Positions 55,278 to 62,932 of a stretch of DNA of 64,000 nucleotides are shown here, one piece after another. The stretch covers positions 2,666,001 to 2,730,000 of the forward strand of contig OY730440.1 in the NCBI GenBank assembly GCA_963422655.1. The letters are read 5' to 3'. The DNA comes from CATQHS01 sp963422655. GTDB taxonomy: Bacteria > Actinomycetota > Acidimicrobiia > Acidimicrobiales > Aldehydirespiratoraceae. Positions within the stretch are counted from its first letter, which is position 1; each line of letters starts with the position of its first letter. Under the pieces are notes generated by a model that saw nothing but the letters and a program-made list of their open reading frames with translations, was not told where the DNA came from and ran no database searches. The position numbers and the translations under genes were made by a program.

Positions 55278-55616
55278 CTACCTCACTTCGATCCCTTGCT
55301 CAGCCGCGATAGCATAGGCGCTCGGGGAGGTATCCCGGTTGTGGAAGAGAGCACTCCAATCGGGATAGATCATAATGTCACCGTCTTCGTCCGCTTCGGT
55401 AAATACCTCTTCGCGACCCCACAATAGGTTATGCAGAGCTGGATTTCTGCCGCGTGAAGCATAGACTCTGACGGCATCGAGTACTGTTGTCTTTCCGATG
55501 CCGTTCTTTCCAGCCAGTAGGGTTACGCGGCCCAAGCGCGGAATGGGCAACGTGTCAATGCCACGGAATCCCTCTATGAAAAGGTTCGGAAGGTGTAGAT
55601 GATTGGGCTCGGTCAT
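55278..55616 (-). pseudogene. AAA ATPase partner of DUF3226, internally deleted
   Basis: The 112-aa frame has the start of an SMC/OLD-type ATPase (LFIEGFRGIDTLPIPRLGRV, then TLLAGKNGIGKTTVLDAV with Walker A) and then, after WSALFHNRDTS, passes directly into AAEQGIEVR, which looks like the normal C-terminus. The central region with the ABC signature and Walker B is missing, about 250-300 residues in comparable proteins. The frame is still open, so a short product could be made, but ATP hydrolysis is not expected. Confidence 0.7.
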
Positions 55617-55622
55617 GAGCTA

Positions 55623-57419
55623 TTACCCACTCGACACGTTACTGTCACTCCCATCTGTTGGGCCAGGCATGCGATCTTCGGCCAGGGCGTTCACAACGGA
55701 AGGATCCTCTGCGGGGGGCACCAGATCCAGGGCTCTGGCCAGCAACGAGGCCATCTGGGCTCGGGTCACCGGCTGTTTGGGTTGGTAGGTGCCGTCGGTT
55801 CGTCCGGCTACGACGCCGGCTGTGTGTAGGGCTTCTACGGCGCCGGCGTACCAGGCGTCGGTCGGTACGTCGGAGAAGGTGTCGGTTGGATCGGAGATCG
55901 GGTCGATGTCGGCCAGGGCTCTGGCCAGCAACGAGGCCATCTGGGCTCGGGTCACCGGCTGTTTGGGTTGGTAGGTGCCGTCGGTTCGTCCGGCTACGAC
56001 GCCGGCTGTGTGTAGGGCTTCTACGGCGCCGGCGTACCAGGCGTCGGTCGGTACGTCGGAGAAGGTGTCGGTTGGATCGGAGATCGGGTCAATGTCGGGC
56101 AGGGCTCGTACCAGCATGGCTGCCATCTGGGCTCGGGTCACCGGCCGATGAGGACAGAACTCGTCATTGAGAGGCGGATTGCATCCCAGGGTGATACCGG
56201 CGTGGGCCACCGCTTCGATACTGTCGGCGTGGACGCTGCCGTCGTCGTCCACGAATCGATTCCCGGCATAGACCACCAAGTGGAATGTGTCGCCCGCACG
56301 CTGTGTGACCTGCACAGTTATCTCGTTCAGACCGACGATGTCACCCACGTCGAGCACGTGTTCGGTAACCTCGCTGTTTTCGGTTTCTGAGGTGGATCCG
56401 GAGTGGGGGATGGGACGGGTGCGCCGGTTCCGACCCCAGCAAACCGCCTCGGACACGGGATCGGGTCCGCAGGCACCGGCCCGCTGATCGATCAGGTACA
56501 TCTCGACACCTTCGGCGAGGATGACAGTGTCAGCCCCGGACCGGACCCGAGTCCCCAGGGTGACGAACCAGCCCGGTTCACCCAGAGGTATAACCAACAT
56601 CTTGGTGCCAGTCCCAGCGCTCGGGCTCAGCTCATAGGCCCTAACGGCAACGTCGTGGATGGCCACCTCGGAAGGATCGACCCATCCGGCTGCGTACCGG
56701 TTCACCGTCGGCGTGCCTGTGCTGTACGTCCCTGCGCTCATTATGTCCATGGGATTGTCGTGCTCGAAGACGTCGTTGTCGTCGTAGGTGTTGCCGCTGA
56801 AGGAGTGGGGGAACCAGAGGTTGTGCGCAATCTCGTGCATGATCGTGCCCACCGATGGCTCGGGCTTTCCCGTCACGTCGTCACCGGGCTCGGCCTCGAT
56901 CGTCGCGCCCCCGACCACGGCCACCCGGTCAAAGCCGAGATAGCATCGGTCGCAGGTGTAGCCCCCCGTATGGGCGTCGTCGACGATCACCAGCATGCCA
57001 TCGGGGGCGACGTCGGCATCGGTGTTGGTGCCGGAGTCCTCCAAGGCCCGGATCACGCAGGGTTGCTGCGAAGCGGGCCAGCTTCCGTAGGGGGCCGAGA
57101 CGGTCCCACCGACGATGAACTCGATCCGGTACCGGCTCACCGACAGCCATTCGAAGTAAGGACCCAGTTCCCGGTTGAGGTAGCCAGCCGCATGCTCGGG
57201 CGTGAGGTCGGCTTCGGCTTCGGCCTCGGTGATCCGGCACACCCACACCTCCCATCGGTCGTCCCCTATGGTGTGGGCGCCGGTCTCTTCGAAGTGAGCA
57301 ATCAGGCTCAACGGGTCGGCCTCGTAAGGATCGGCCTGGGCCGCGGTCTGTGAGGTGCCAGACGACAGGATGGCGGCCCACAGGGCCATAGTCACTAGAG
57401 CCATCGCTGTTCGGTTCAT
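55623..57419 (-). CDS. Secreted M6-like metalloprotease with three SLH repeats
   Basis: The 598-aa protein has a signal peptide (ALVTMALWAAILSSGTSQTA). A zinc site HEIAHNLWFPH (HExxHxxxxxH, about residue 197) followed by NPMDIMSAGTYS, the Met-turn-like stretch of M6/immune-inhibitor-A-type proteases, marks the catalytic domain. Three S-layer homology modules close the protein (VTRAQMAAMLVRAL, then two identical modules with FSDVPTDAWYAGAVEALHTA). SLH domains anchor exoenzymes to the cell wall or S-layer. The glycine usual after the second His is replaced by Trp, a small oddity. It shares orientation with the lipoprotein upstream. Confidence 0.82.
   Translation of the reverse strand: MNRTAMALVTMALWAAILSSGTSQTAAQADPYEADPLSLIAHFEETGAHTIGDDRWEVWVCRITEAEAEADLTPEHAAGYLNRELGPYFEWLSVSRYRIEFIVGGTVSAPYGSWPASQQPCVIRALEDSGTNTDADVAPDGMLVIVDDAHTGGYTCDRCYLGFDRVAVVGGATIEAEPGDDVTGKPEPSVGTIMHEIAHNLWFPHSFSGNTYDDNDVFEHDNPMDIMSAGTYSTGTPTVNRYAAGWVDPSEVAIHDVAVRAYELSPSAGTGTKMLVIPLGEPGWFVTLGTRVRSGADTVILAEGVEMYLIDQRAGACGPDPVSEAVCWGRNRRTRPIPHSGSTSETENSEVTEHVLDVGDIVGLNEITVQVTQRAGDTFHLVVYAGNRFVDDDGSVHADSIEAVAHAGITLGCNPPLNDEFCPHRPVTRAQMAAMLVRALPDIDPISDPTDTFSDVPTDAWYAGAVEALHTAGVVAGRTDGTYQPKQPVTRAQMASLLARALADIDPISDPTDTFSDVPTDAWYAGAVEALHTAGVVAGRTDGTYQPKQPVTRAQMASLLARALDLVPPAEDPSVVNALAEDRMPGPTDGSDSNVSSG
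55731..56102. repeat. 186-bp tandem repeat coding for SLH modules
   Basis: Equivalent bases lie at 55731 and 55917; the two 186-bp units (62 codons) are identical apart from isolated bases. The third SLH module is diverged at its N-terminal side. Confidence 0.9.
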
Positions 57420-57452
57420 GGCCGTCCCCCTCGTTTCGGTGGAGTCGTCCGG

Positions 57453-58652
57453 TCAGAGGTCGTCGGGATTGGTGAGGGTGAACCGGGTGGTTCCGGTATT
57501 GGTGAAGCGCATGACAACAGTCATGGCCGAGCCGGAGCTGGTTTTGTACAGTTCGGTGAGGGGAGCGTCGGATGGGAGGAGCATCTCGACGGTTACCGCT
57601 CCAGAGGTCCGGTGGATGGCTTGTCGGACGGTTCCATCAGCCCGGCCGTCGGCGATGGGGTCGTAACTCATCCAAGTGGTCATCTCGAGGGTGGTCGGCT
57701 CCGATGCCATCGACATCTGCAGGCCCCCCAAAGCCGAGTCGAGCTCGGCCATTTCGTCTTCAGAATACAGCCCTCCCGATCCTTGGGCGCCGTCCCCGTA
57801 GCTGGTCGAGTCACCGATACCGGCCATTATCGCCTTTATCAGCTCGATCAGGTCTATCTCGAAACTGTCGATCGTGGCCGTGGTTTCGATCACCATGACC
57901 TCGACCCCGTCCAGCTCGGTGATATCGGTCAATTGGTGGGTGTAGTCGGTCACGATGGTCTGGTCGATGATCTGATCGGTGGTCCGGTCGGTCCAGGTAT
58001 CGCCGATACCGAGCGTTCGATCGTCCGGGAGAGTCGGTCCGATAGGCAGTTCGAAGTCGCTGAGCCCGAGCGGGTCGGTCGCGAGCCTGGAGGCGTACAA
58101 ATCGCCTTCGACCTCCCCGAGCCCCTCGATCTTCAGAGACTCGTACTCGAGGATCTTGCCTTGTTCGTCCACGATCACGGTCAGGTCGACAGATGGGATC
58201 TCATCGCCGAGCAGATTCGCCCCCGGCAAGGTCTCATCTTCGAAGGTGCCGGTGTAGGACATCTCGGTGAGATCGGCGGTGAGGTGGATCTCGAACGTAT
58301 CGTCTTGAGGCCCCGAGCCAATCCTGTAGATCAGCTCGGTTTCTCCTTCTACGTTCAGATGGCCGGGTATCGAGCCGGGCAGGCCGGTGGGGGCGTCGAC
58401 CTCGACGTCGATGCGCTGGTCGATCTCCATCCGATAGTCGAGCCGGGTACCGGGCTTGTAGTCGTAGGTGACCACGACCGGGAGAAGGTTCGAGCCCGGC
58501 TGGCTGGGGCTGGCCTCGGTTTCGGTGTCGGTGCTGCTGGCCTCGGTTTCGGTGTCGGTGCTGGCCGGGGCTGTACCGTCATCGTCTTGGTTCCCGGCGC
58601 TGCAGCCGATCAGCAACAGGGCCGTGGCCAGAGCCGTTATCGCTCGTCTCAT
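57453..58652 (-). CDS. Lipoprotein of unknown function
   Basis: From ATG 58652 the 399-aa protein has a lipoprotein signal (ITALATALLLIGC, lipobox LIGC at about residue 17). A duplicated low-complexity linker, TDTETEAS twice, follows, then a beta-rich domain with YDYKPGTRLDYRMEIDQRID near the start and VMRFTNTGTTRFTLTNPDDL at the end. An alternating strand pattern (MSYTGTF, VTVEMLLPSD) suggests a lipid- or ligand-binding barrel. The upstream open frame to 58817 lacks a signal and was not used. It precedes the SLH metalloprotease by 33 bp on the same strand. No family is recognised. Confidence 0.75.
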   Translation of the reverse strand: MRRAITALATALLLIGCSAGNQDDDGTAPASTDTETEASSTDTETEASPSQPGSNLLPVVVTYDYKPGTRLDYRMEIDQRIDVEVDAPTGLPGSIPGHLNVEGETELIYRIGSGPQDDTFEIHLTADLTEMSYTGTFEDETLPGANLLGDEIPSVDLTVIVDEQGKILEYESLKIEGLGEVEGDLYASRLATDPLGLSDFELPIGPTLPDDRTLGIGDTWTDRTTDQIIDQTIVTDYTHQLTDITELDGVEVMVIETTATIDSFEIDLIELIKAIMAGIGDSTSYGDGAQGSGGLYSEDEMAELDSALGGLQMSMASEPTTLEMTTWMSYDPIADGRADGTVRQAIHRTSGAVTVEMLLPSDAPLTELYKTSSGSAMTVVMRFTNTGTTRFTLTNPDDL

Positions 58653-58735
58653 TGGCAGGACTCTAACGGGCCGGATTCGACAAGAGCCAGTCGGGCCGAA
58701 GTACCGGGGTACGGGTGCGAGGATGCCGGCGGGAG

Positions 58736-58790
58736 CAGTACGACTACGTGATCGGGGGCGGATCGTCCGGGTGCATCTTGGTCGACCGTC
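58736..58790 (+). pseudogene. Tiny remnant of a GMC-type FAD oxidoreductase start
   Basis: The + strand reads YDYVIGGGSSGCILVDR, matching the FAD-binding start of GMC oxidoreductases (YDYVIVGGGSAGCVLANR). It then loses similarity after about 18 codons. No rest of the gene follows before metY. Confidence 0.5.
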
Positions 58791-58890
58791 CGTCGATTTC
58801 TGCCAAGCTCCCGGCATCGGCCGCCCGTAGCACCACTATGGTCTCGGCCAAGTCCAGATTCGGATGGAAACTCATGGCCGAGGGCAGATC

Positions 58891-60195
58891 ATGGCAGGTA
58901 ACGACTACGAGCCCGACTTCCTGCATTTCGACACGCTGAGCCTGCACGCCGGCCAGCAGCCCGATCCCGCCACCGGGGCTCGGGCCGTACCCATCCACTT
59001 CACCACATCCTATGTCTTCGATGACGTAGACCATGCGGCCGGTCTGTTCAACCTGGAGGTTCCCGGTCACATCTACTCCCGAATCTCCAACCCCACCGTG
59101 GCCGTGTTCGAGGAGAGGATGGCGGCTCTGGAAGGTGGTGTCGGCGCGGTGGCCACGGCCAGCGGGCAGGCGGCCCTGTTCTTGGCTGTGGCCACCCTGA
59201 TGGGCGCCGGCGGTCATGTGGTGGCCAGCCGTAACATCTACGGCGGGAGCCACAACCTCCTGAACTTGACCCTGCCCCGGTTCGGCATCACCACCACGTT
59301 CGTAGACCAGAGCCGGCCCGAAAACTTCGCTGAGGCCATCACCGCCGACACCCGGCTCGTCTTCGCCGAGACGCTCGGCAACCCTGGTATCGAAGTCCTC
59401 GACATCGAGGCGGTGGCCGAAGTGGCCCACGCCCGGTCGCTGCCGCTCATGGTCGACTCCACCTTCGCTACTCCCTACCTGGTCCGGCCCTTCGACCACG
59501 GGGCTGACATCGTCGTCCACTCGGCTACGAAGTTTCTGGGTGGCCACGGCGTGGCCATCGGTGGGGTGGTAGTCGATGGCGGCCGTTTCGACTGGGACGG
59601 GTCGGCCCGCTTCCCTACCCTCACCGAGCCCTACGCCGGTTACCACGGCGTCAGCTTCACCGACGAGTTCGGCCCGGCTGCCTTCATAACCCGGGCCCGG
59701 GTGGAGGGTCTGCGCGACTTCGGCGGTTGCATGAGCCCGGCCAATGCCTTCCAGATTCTCCAGGGCATCGAGACACTGCCGGTGCGGATGCAGCGTCACG
59801 TGGCCAATACCGAGGCGGTGGTGAAGGCGCTGGCAGCCAACGAGGCTGTGACCTGGGTCAGGCACCCCGTCATAACCGACCACCCCGATCATGAGCTGGC
59901 CCAGCGACTGTACCCGAGAGGTGCCGGAGCGGTGCTGAGCTTCGGGATCGCGGGAGGACAAAAAGCCGGGGAGAAGTTCATCTCTGCAGTACGGCTGGCG
60001 TCGCATCTGGCCAATGTGGGTGACGCCAAGACGCTGGTCATCCATCCGGCCAGCACCACCCACCGGCAGTTGTCGCCCCAAGATCTGGCCGCGGCCGGGG
60101 TGGGCGAGGACTTGGTACGATTGTCGGTGGGTCTCGAAGACCCCCGCGACCTGATCGAGGACCTCGAGCGAGCATTGAAGGCTTCGCAGCGGTAG
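58891..60195 (+). CDS. metY: O-acetylhomoserine sulfhydrylase (aminocarboxypropyltransferase)
   Basis: The 434-aa PLP enzyme from ATG 58891 (AGNDYEPDFLHFDTLSLHAG) has the Cys/Met-metabolism signature: YSRISNPTVAVFEERMAALE, ATASGQAALFLAVATL, VDSTFATPYLVRPFDHGADI and the PLP lysine in HSATKFLGGHGVAIGG. The closing part, GDAKTLVIHPASTTHRQL, is typical of MetY rather than MetB. The reaction is O-acetylhomoserine + sulfide to homocysteine + acetate. The frame extends nine codons upstream, but ATG 58891 follows GAGGGCAG. Homocysteine made here is an acceptor for methyl-THF from the folate genes at 7-9.5 kb. Confidence 0.93.
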   Translation: MAGNDYEPDFLHFDTLSLHAGQQPDPATGARAVPIHFTTSYVFDDVDHAAGLFNLEVPGHIYSRISNPTVAVFEERMAALEGGVGAVATASGQAALFLAVATLMGAGGHVVASRNIYGGSHNLLNLTLPRFGITTTFVDQSRPENFAEAITADTRLVFAETLGNPGIEVLDIEAVAEVAHARSLPLMVDSTFATPYLVRPFDHGADIVVHSATKFLGGHGVAIGGVVVDGGRFDWDGSARFPTLTEPYAGYHGVSFTDEFGPAAFITRARVEGLRDFGGCMSPANAFQILQGIETLPVRMQRHVANTEAVVKALAANEAVTWVRHPVITDHPDHELAQRLYPRGAGAVLSFGIAGGQKAGEKFISAVRLASHLANVGDAKTLVIHPASTTHRQLSPQDLAAAGVGEDLVRLSVGLEDPRDLIEDLERALKASQR

Positions 60196-60204
60196 GGCTC
60201 AGGC

Positions 60205-61005
60205 GTGGAGAGATCGATCGACGGTCGCACCGTTCGCTACGCCACCGGAGGGCGAAACCACGATGGTGATGAACCGGCGGTGGTGCTCGTCCACGGCGCC
60301 GGCGGTGATCGCACCGTGTGGCAGATGCAGACCCGGTGGCTGTCCCATCACGGGTACCGGGCCGCCGCCGTCGACCTACCAGGTCACGGTGGCAGCGATG
60401 GACCGGCGGTGCAAACGATAGAAGGCATGGGGGACTGGTTGGCCCGCACGGTCGAGGCTCTCGATCTGGCTCCGGCGCACTTGGTTGGCCATTCGATGGG
60501 CACGTTCGTGGTGCTCGAAGCGGCGGCCCGATATCCCGATTCTGTTCGCTCGGTGGTGATGCTGGGCACGGCTGGGGCTATGCCGGTACATCCCGAGCTA
60601 CAGGCCGCGGCTGACGCTGACGACTCCAGGGCCGCTCGTATGATCGCTTCTTGGGGGATCGGGAGCAGGGCTCACGTCGGTGGCCATGCCTCCCCCGGGA
60701 TGTGGTTGATCGGCGGCACTATCTCACTGCTGGACCGGTCGTCGCCGGGCACCCTCGGCTCCGATCTGGCCGCCTGCGGCCAGTATCGCAATGCCTTGAC
60801 GGCCGCGGCCCGGGTGGATTGCCCGGTCACGGTGATACTGGGAACCGAGGACCGGATGACTCCCAATCGGACCGCGGCCGAGATGATCGCAGCCTTTGCC
60901 GACGCTACGGTTGTGTACCTGGATCGGGTCGGGCACTTCCTCCAGATCGAGAGCCCTATCGAGGTTCGTCGAGCCATCGCCACGGCTCTGGCCACCAATA
61001 CCTGA
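60205..61005 (+). CDS. Alpha/beta hydrolase
   Basis: The 266-aa protein has an oxyanion-hole region VVLVHGAGGDRTVWQMQ, the nucleophile elbow VGHSMGTFVVLEAA near residue 95, an acid in ILGTEDRMTP near 215 and the catalytic His in DRVGHFLQIESP near 245. This is a standard esterase/lyase-type fold; the substrate is open. It starts from GTG 9 bp after metY, a place where homoserine O-acetyltransferase might be expected, but it is shorter than MetX and lacks its signature motifs. Confidence 0.85.
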   Translation: MERSIDGRTVRYATGGRNHDGDEPAVVLVHGAGGDRTVWQMQTRWLSHHGYRAAAVDLPGHGGSDGPAVQTIEGMGDWLARTVEALDLAPAHLVGHSMGTFVVLEAAARYPDSVRSVVMLGTAGAMPVHPELQAAADADDSRAARMIASWGIGSRAHVGGHASPGMWLIGGTISLLDRSSPGTLGSDLAACGQYRNALTAAARVDCPVTVILGTEDRMTPNRTAAEMIAAFADATVVYLDRVGHFLQIESPIEVRRAIATALATNT

Positions 61006-61019
61006 ACCCGAACCGGTCG

Positions 61020-61589
61020 ATGGATGCCGAGCGCAGCGCCATCGGTGGGCTCGACGATGTTCTGGTGCTCGACTCCTACTGGGCCGACAGCGAGAAGGAC
61101 CGGTCTGGTGAGCGTCCCGCCCGCACCGGCGTGGGCCAGCTCGTCCACCGGGCCAAGGACCTCGGCGACCGGGAAGCGGCCGCCGAACTGGGCCGGCGAC
61201 TGGCCTCGCTGGCCCATCGAGTGGGCCGGTCCGGAGATGGGCTGGAATCACTGGTGACAGGTGTTCCATCCGATCCGGCGCCAGCTCTGGGCCTTCCGAC
61301 CGTGCTGGCTGCGGCCTTGGCCACAGCCGGCGCCGGGGAGCACCGGCCGGGTTTGATCGTTCGCCGCCACCGAACCGAGGCTGTGCGGTACGTCGATCCC
61401 GACCGGCGCGCCGAAGTGGTGGCAGCGGCCGGATACGAGGTGTCCGGCGAGGTCGCAGGCCGGACCGTGGTTCTGGTCGATGACGTGATCTTCACCGGTA
61501 CCACGGTGGGTACCCTGGCCGGGCTCCTGCGAGCGGCCGGGGCATCAGGGGTGACTGCAGTGGTGGCGGCGATGACCAGACGGCGGTGA
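61020..61589 (+). CDS. Phosphoribosyltransferase-like (ComF-type) protein
   Basis: The 189-aa protein from ATG 61020 has the PRPP-binding signature VVLVDDVIFTGTTVGTLAGL near residue 150, preceded by a region like that of amidophosphoribosyltransferase-like ComF proteins. The N-terminal half has no zinc finger and no recognised domain. Many such proteins are PRPP-binding enzymes or DNA-uptake-associated ComF relatives; function is not determined. The longer upstream frame lies over the hydrolase gene in another frame and is a shadow. Confidence 0.65.
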   Translation: MDAERSAIGGLDDVLVLDSYWADSEKDRSGERPARTGVGQLVHRAKDLGDREAAAELGRRLASLAHRVGRSGDGLESLVTGVPSDPAPALGLPTVLAAALATAGAGEHRPGLIVRRHRTEAVRYVDPDRRAEVVAAAGYEVSGEVAGRTVVLVDDVIFTGTTVGTLAGLLRAAGASGVTAVVAAMTRRR

Positions 61590-61653
61590 CCCTGGGAGAT
61601 GCGGGAACGCCATGATGAAGAGACATCATGACCGGCGATATCATGACGGCCAT

Positions 61654-61728
61654 GCGCCGGTGCCCGAGCGGACCAAGGGAGCGGCCTGCAAAGCCGTAAA
61701 GCCGCGGGTTCAAATCCCGCCCGGCGCT
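61654..61728 (+). tRNA. tRNA-Cys (GCA)
   Basis: The acceptor arms GCGCCGG and CCGGCGC pair fully, the anticodon stem GCGGC/GCCGT encloses loop CTGCAAA with anticodon GCA at 61688-61690, and the T arm is CGGGTTCAAATCCCG. The discriminator base is T, as expected for tRNA-Cys. The CCA end is not encoded. Confidence 0.92.
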
Positions 61729-61816
61729 CGATCCGCGACCCCGGTGAACTCCTGGTCCGGTCTTGAACGAATGGATCGGGTGGGTCCATGACAGGGCTGG
61801 TATCCTCACTAGTGCG

Positions 61817-61891
61817 GGGCCGTTAGCTCAGCCTGGTTAGAGCGCCTGCTCGACACGCAGGAGGTCAGAGGTTCAAATCCCCTACGGCCCA
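61817..61891 (+). tRNA. tRNA-Val (GAC)
   Basis: Acceptor arms GGGCCGT and ACGGCCC pair, the D arm is GCTC...GAGC, the anticodon stem CCTGC/GCAGG encloses TCGACAC with anticodon GAC, and the T loop is TTCAAAT. The base before the anticodon is C instead of the near-universal T33, and the T stem AGAGG/CCCCT has an A-C mismatch. CCA is not encoded. Confidence 0.85.
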
Positions 61892-61942
61892 CCCTGCCGC
61901 TGGCTCCATGGGTCGGGTTGACGCCGGAGGCCCGGGCCTGGT

Positions 61943-62347
61943 TCAGTTTGCCGTGACTTTGGGCACCCTGTATGTGTCTTCGAGCACAGAGATCCGCTGG
62001 TCGGTTTTGCCGGTCCATTTGGTGATGGAGTCGCTGCGCTCACCAAGACCGTCGATGCGGGCGTCGATGCGATCGATGCGGGCACCGAGTTGGCCCCCGA
62101 GTCTGTCGATGCGGGCGTTGGTTTCGTCGATGCGGGCGTTGGTTTCGTCGATGCGGGCGTTGGTTTCGTCGATGCGGGCGTTGGTTTCGTCGATGCGAGC
62201 GTTGGTTTCGTCGATGCGAGCGTTGGTTTCGTCGATGCGGATACCGAGTGAATCCACGGACGCGCGGGTGCTTCTGCCCTCACTGCGCGTCGAGTAGAAC
62301 ATCGTTCCCACACCCAGGACGATCACGATCAACAGGGCGATATCCAT
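61943..62347 (-). CDS. Small membrane-anchored coiled-coil protein with RIDETNA heptads
   Basis: From ATG 62347, preceded by a strong AGGAGGAG ribosome site, the 134-aa protein has one N-terminal membrane helix (DIALLIVIVLGVGTMFYSTR). A coiled coil follows, with six exact seven-residue repeats RIDETNA and then RIDRLGGQLGARIDRIDARI. The repeats come from 21-bp DNA repeats. The C-terminal tail (TGKTDQRISVLEDTYRV) continues the helical pattern. Proteins with such RIDxxNxR heptads are common small bacterial proteins of unknown function, possibly scaffolds. It is convergent with the tRNA genes and divergent from chorismate mutase. Confidence 0.8.
   Translation of the reverse strand: MDIALLIVIVLGVGTMFYSTRSEGRSTRASVDSLGIRIDETNARIDETNARIDETNARIDETNARIDETNARIDETNARIDRLGGQLGARIDRIDARIDGLGERSDSITKWTGKTDQRISVLEDTYRVPKVTAN
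62105..62230. repeat. Six tandem 21-bp repeats encoding coiled-coil heptads
   Basis: GTCGATGCGGGCGTTGGTTT plus C recurs six times without interruption; only single G/A differences distinguish the last units. Copy-number change adds or removes exact heptads without shifting frame. Confidence 0.93.
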
Positions 62348-62540
62348 CTGAGACTCCTCCTTACGTGCAGAGCACGACAACCGTTGGTAGTGGGGAAGTC
62401 GACTAACCGTCTGACTAGGCTGTCCATCGTAGCGGTTGAGAACGTCATTTGCGAACGCGATTCCACTAGCAGGTCGATTATCCGAACCCTTACCCGTGGA
62501 ACCGACCCCGCAAGATCGAAGAAAGTTGACAAGCGCTAAC

Positions 62541-62918
62541 GTGGCCGGGGTGAACCGCGCCCGTGATGAGACCCTGGAAAGGTACCGGGCCAGCATCGAC
62601 AACATCGATGCCGCGCTCGTCTTCCTGCTGGCGGAACGGTTCAAGATCACCGAGCAGGTCGGTGACTACAAGACCGGCGTCGGACTGCCTGCGTCCGATC
62701 CCGAACGAGAAGCGGCTCAGATTGCCAGACTGCGCGAGCTGGCCCGGGCTGCCGATCTCGACCCGGACTTCAGCGAGAAGTTCTTGCGATTTGTGGTCAG
62801 CGAGGTCATCCGCCACCACATGTCCAACGCCGGTGCCACCGGCCGCTTTGGGATCGGGCGAGGCAGACCGGTGACCGACGAGTCCGGCGCTGTCGACACC
62901 TGGGACCGGGCGCGGTGA
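62541..62918 (+). CDS. Chorismate mutase (AroQ type)
   Basis: The 125-aa helical protein includes LERYRASIDNIDAALVFLLA, ERFKITEQVGDYK and DPEREAAQIARLRELAR, then FLRFVVSEVIRHH, the conserved pattern of AroQ-class chorismate mutases, including the early Arg, the Lys of the VGxYK segment and the catalytic-helix Glu/Gln region. It converts chorismate to prephenate for Phe/Tyr synthesis. Start could be GTG 62541 or GTG 62550; the longer upstream frame has no family similarity. A TTGACA at 62526 may belong to its promoter. It precedes the oxidoreductase by 14 bp. Confidence 0.85.
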   Translation: MAGVNRARDETLERYRASIDNIDAALVFLLAERFKITEQVGDYKTGVGLPASDPEREAAQIARLRELARAADLDPDFSEKFLRFVVSEVIRHHMSNAGATGRFGIGRGRPVTDESGAVDTWDRAR

Positions 62919-62932
62919 AGGTCTGAGAGCCG

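Noticed and set aside
60205..61005. Homoserine O-acetyltransferase (MetX), given the metY neighbour
   Set aside because: At 266 aa it is about 100 residues too short and lacks MetX-specific motifs; general alpha/beta hydrolase is the safer call.
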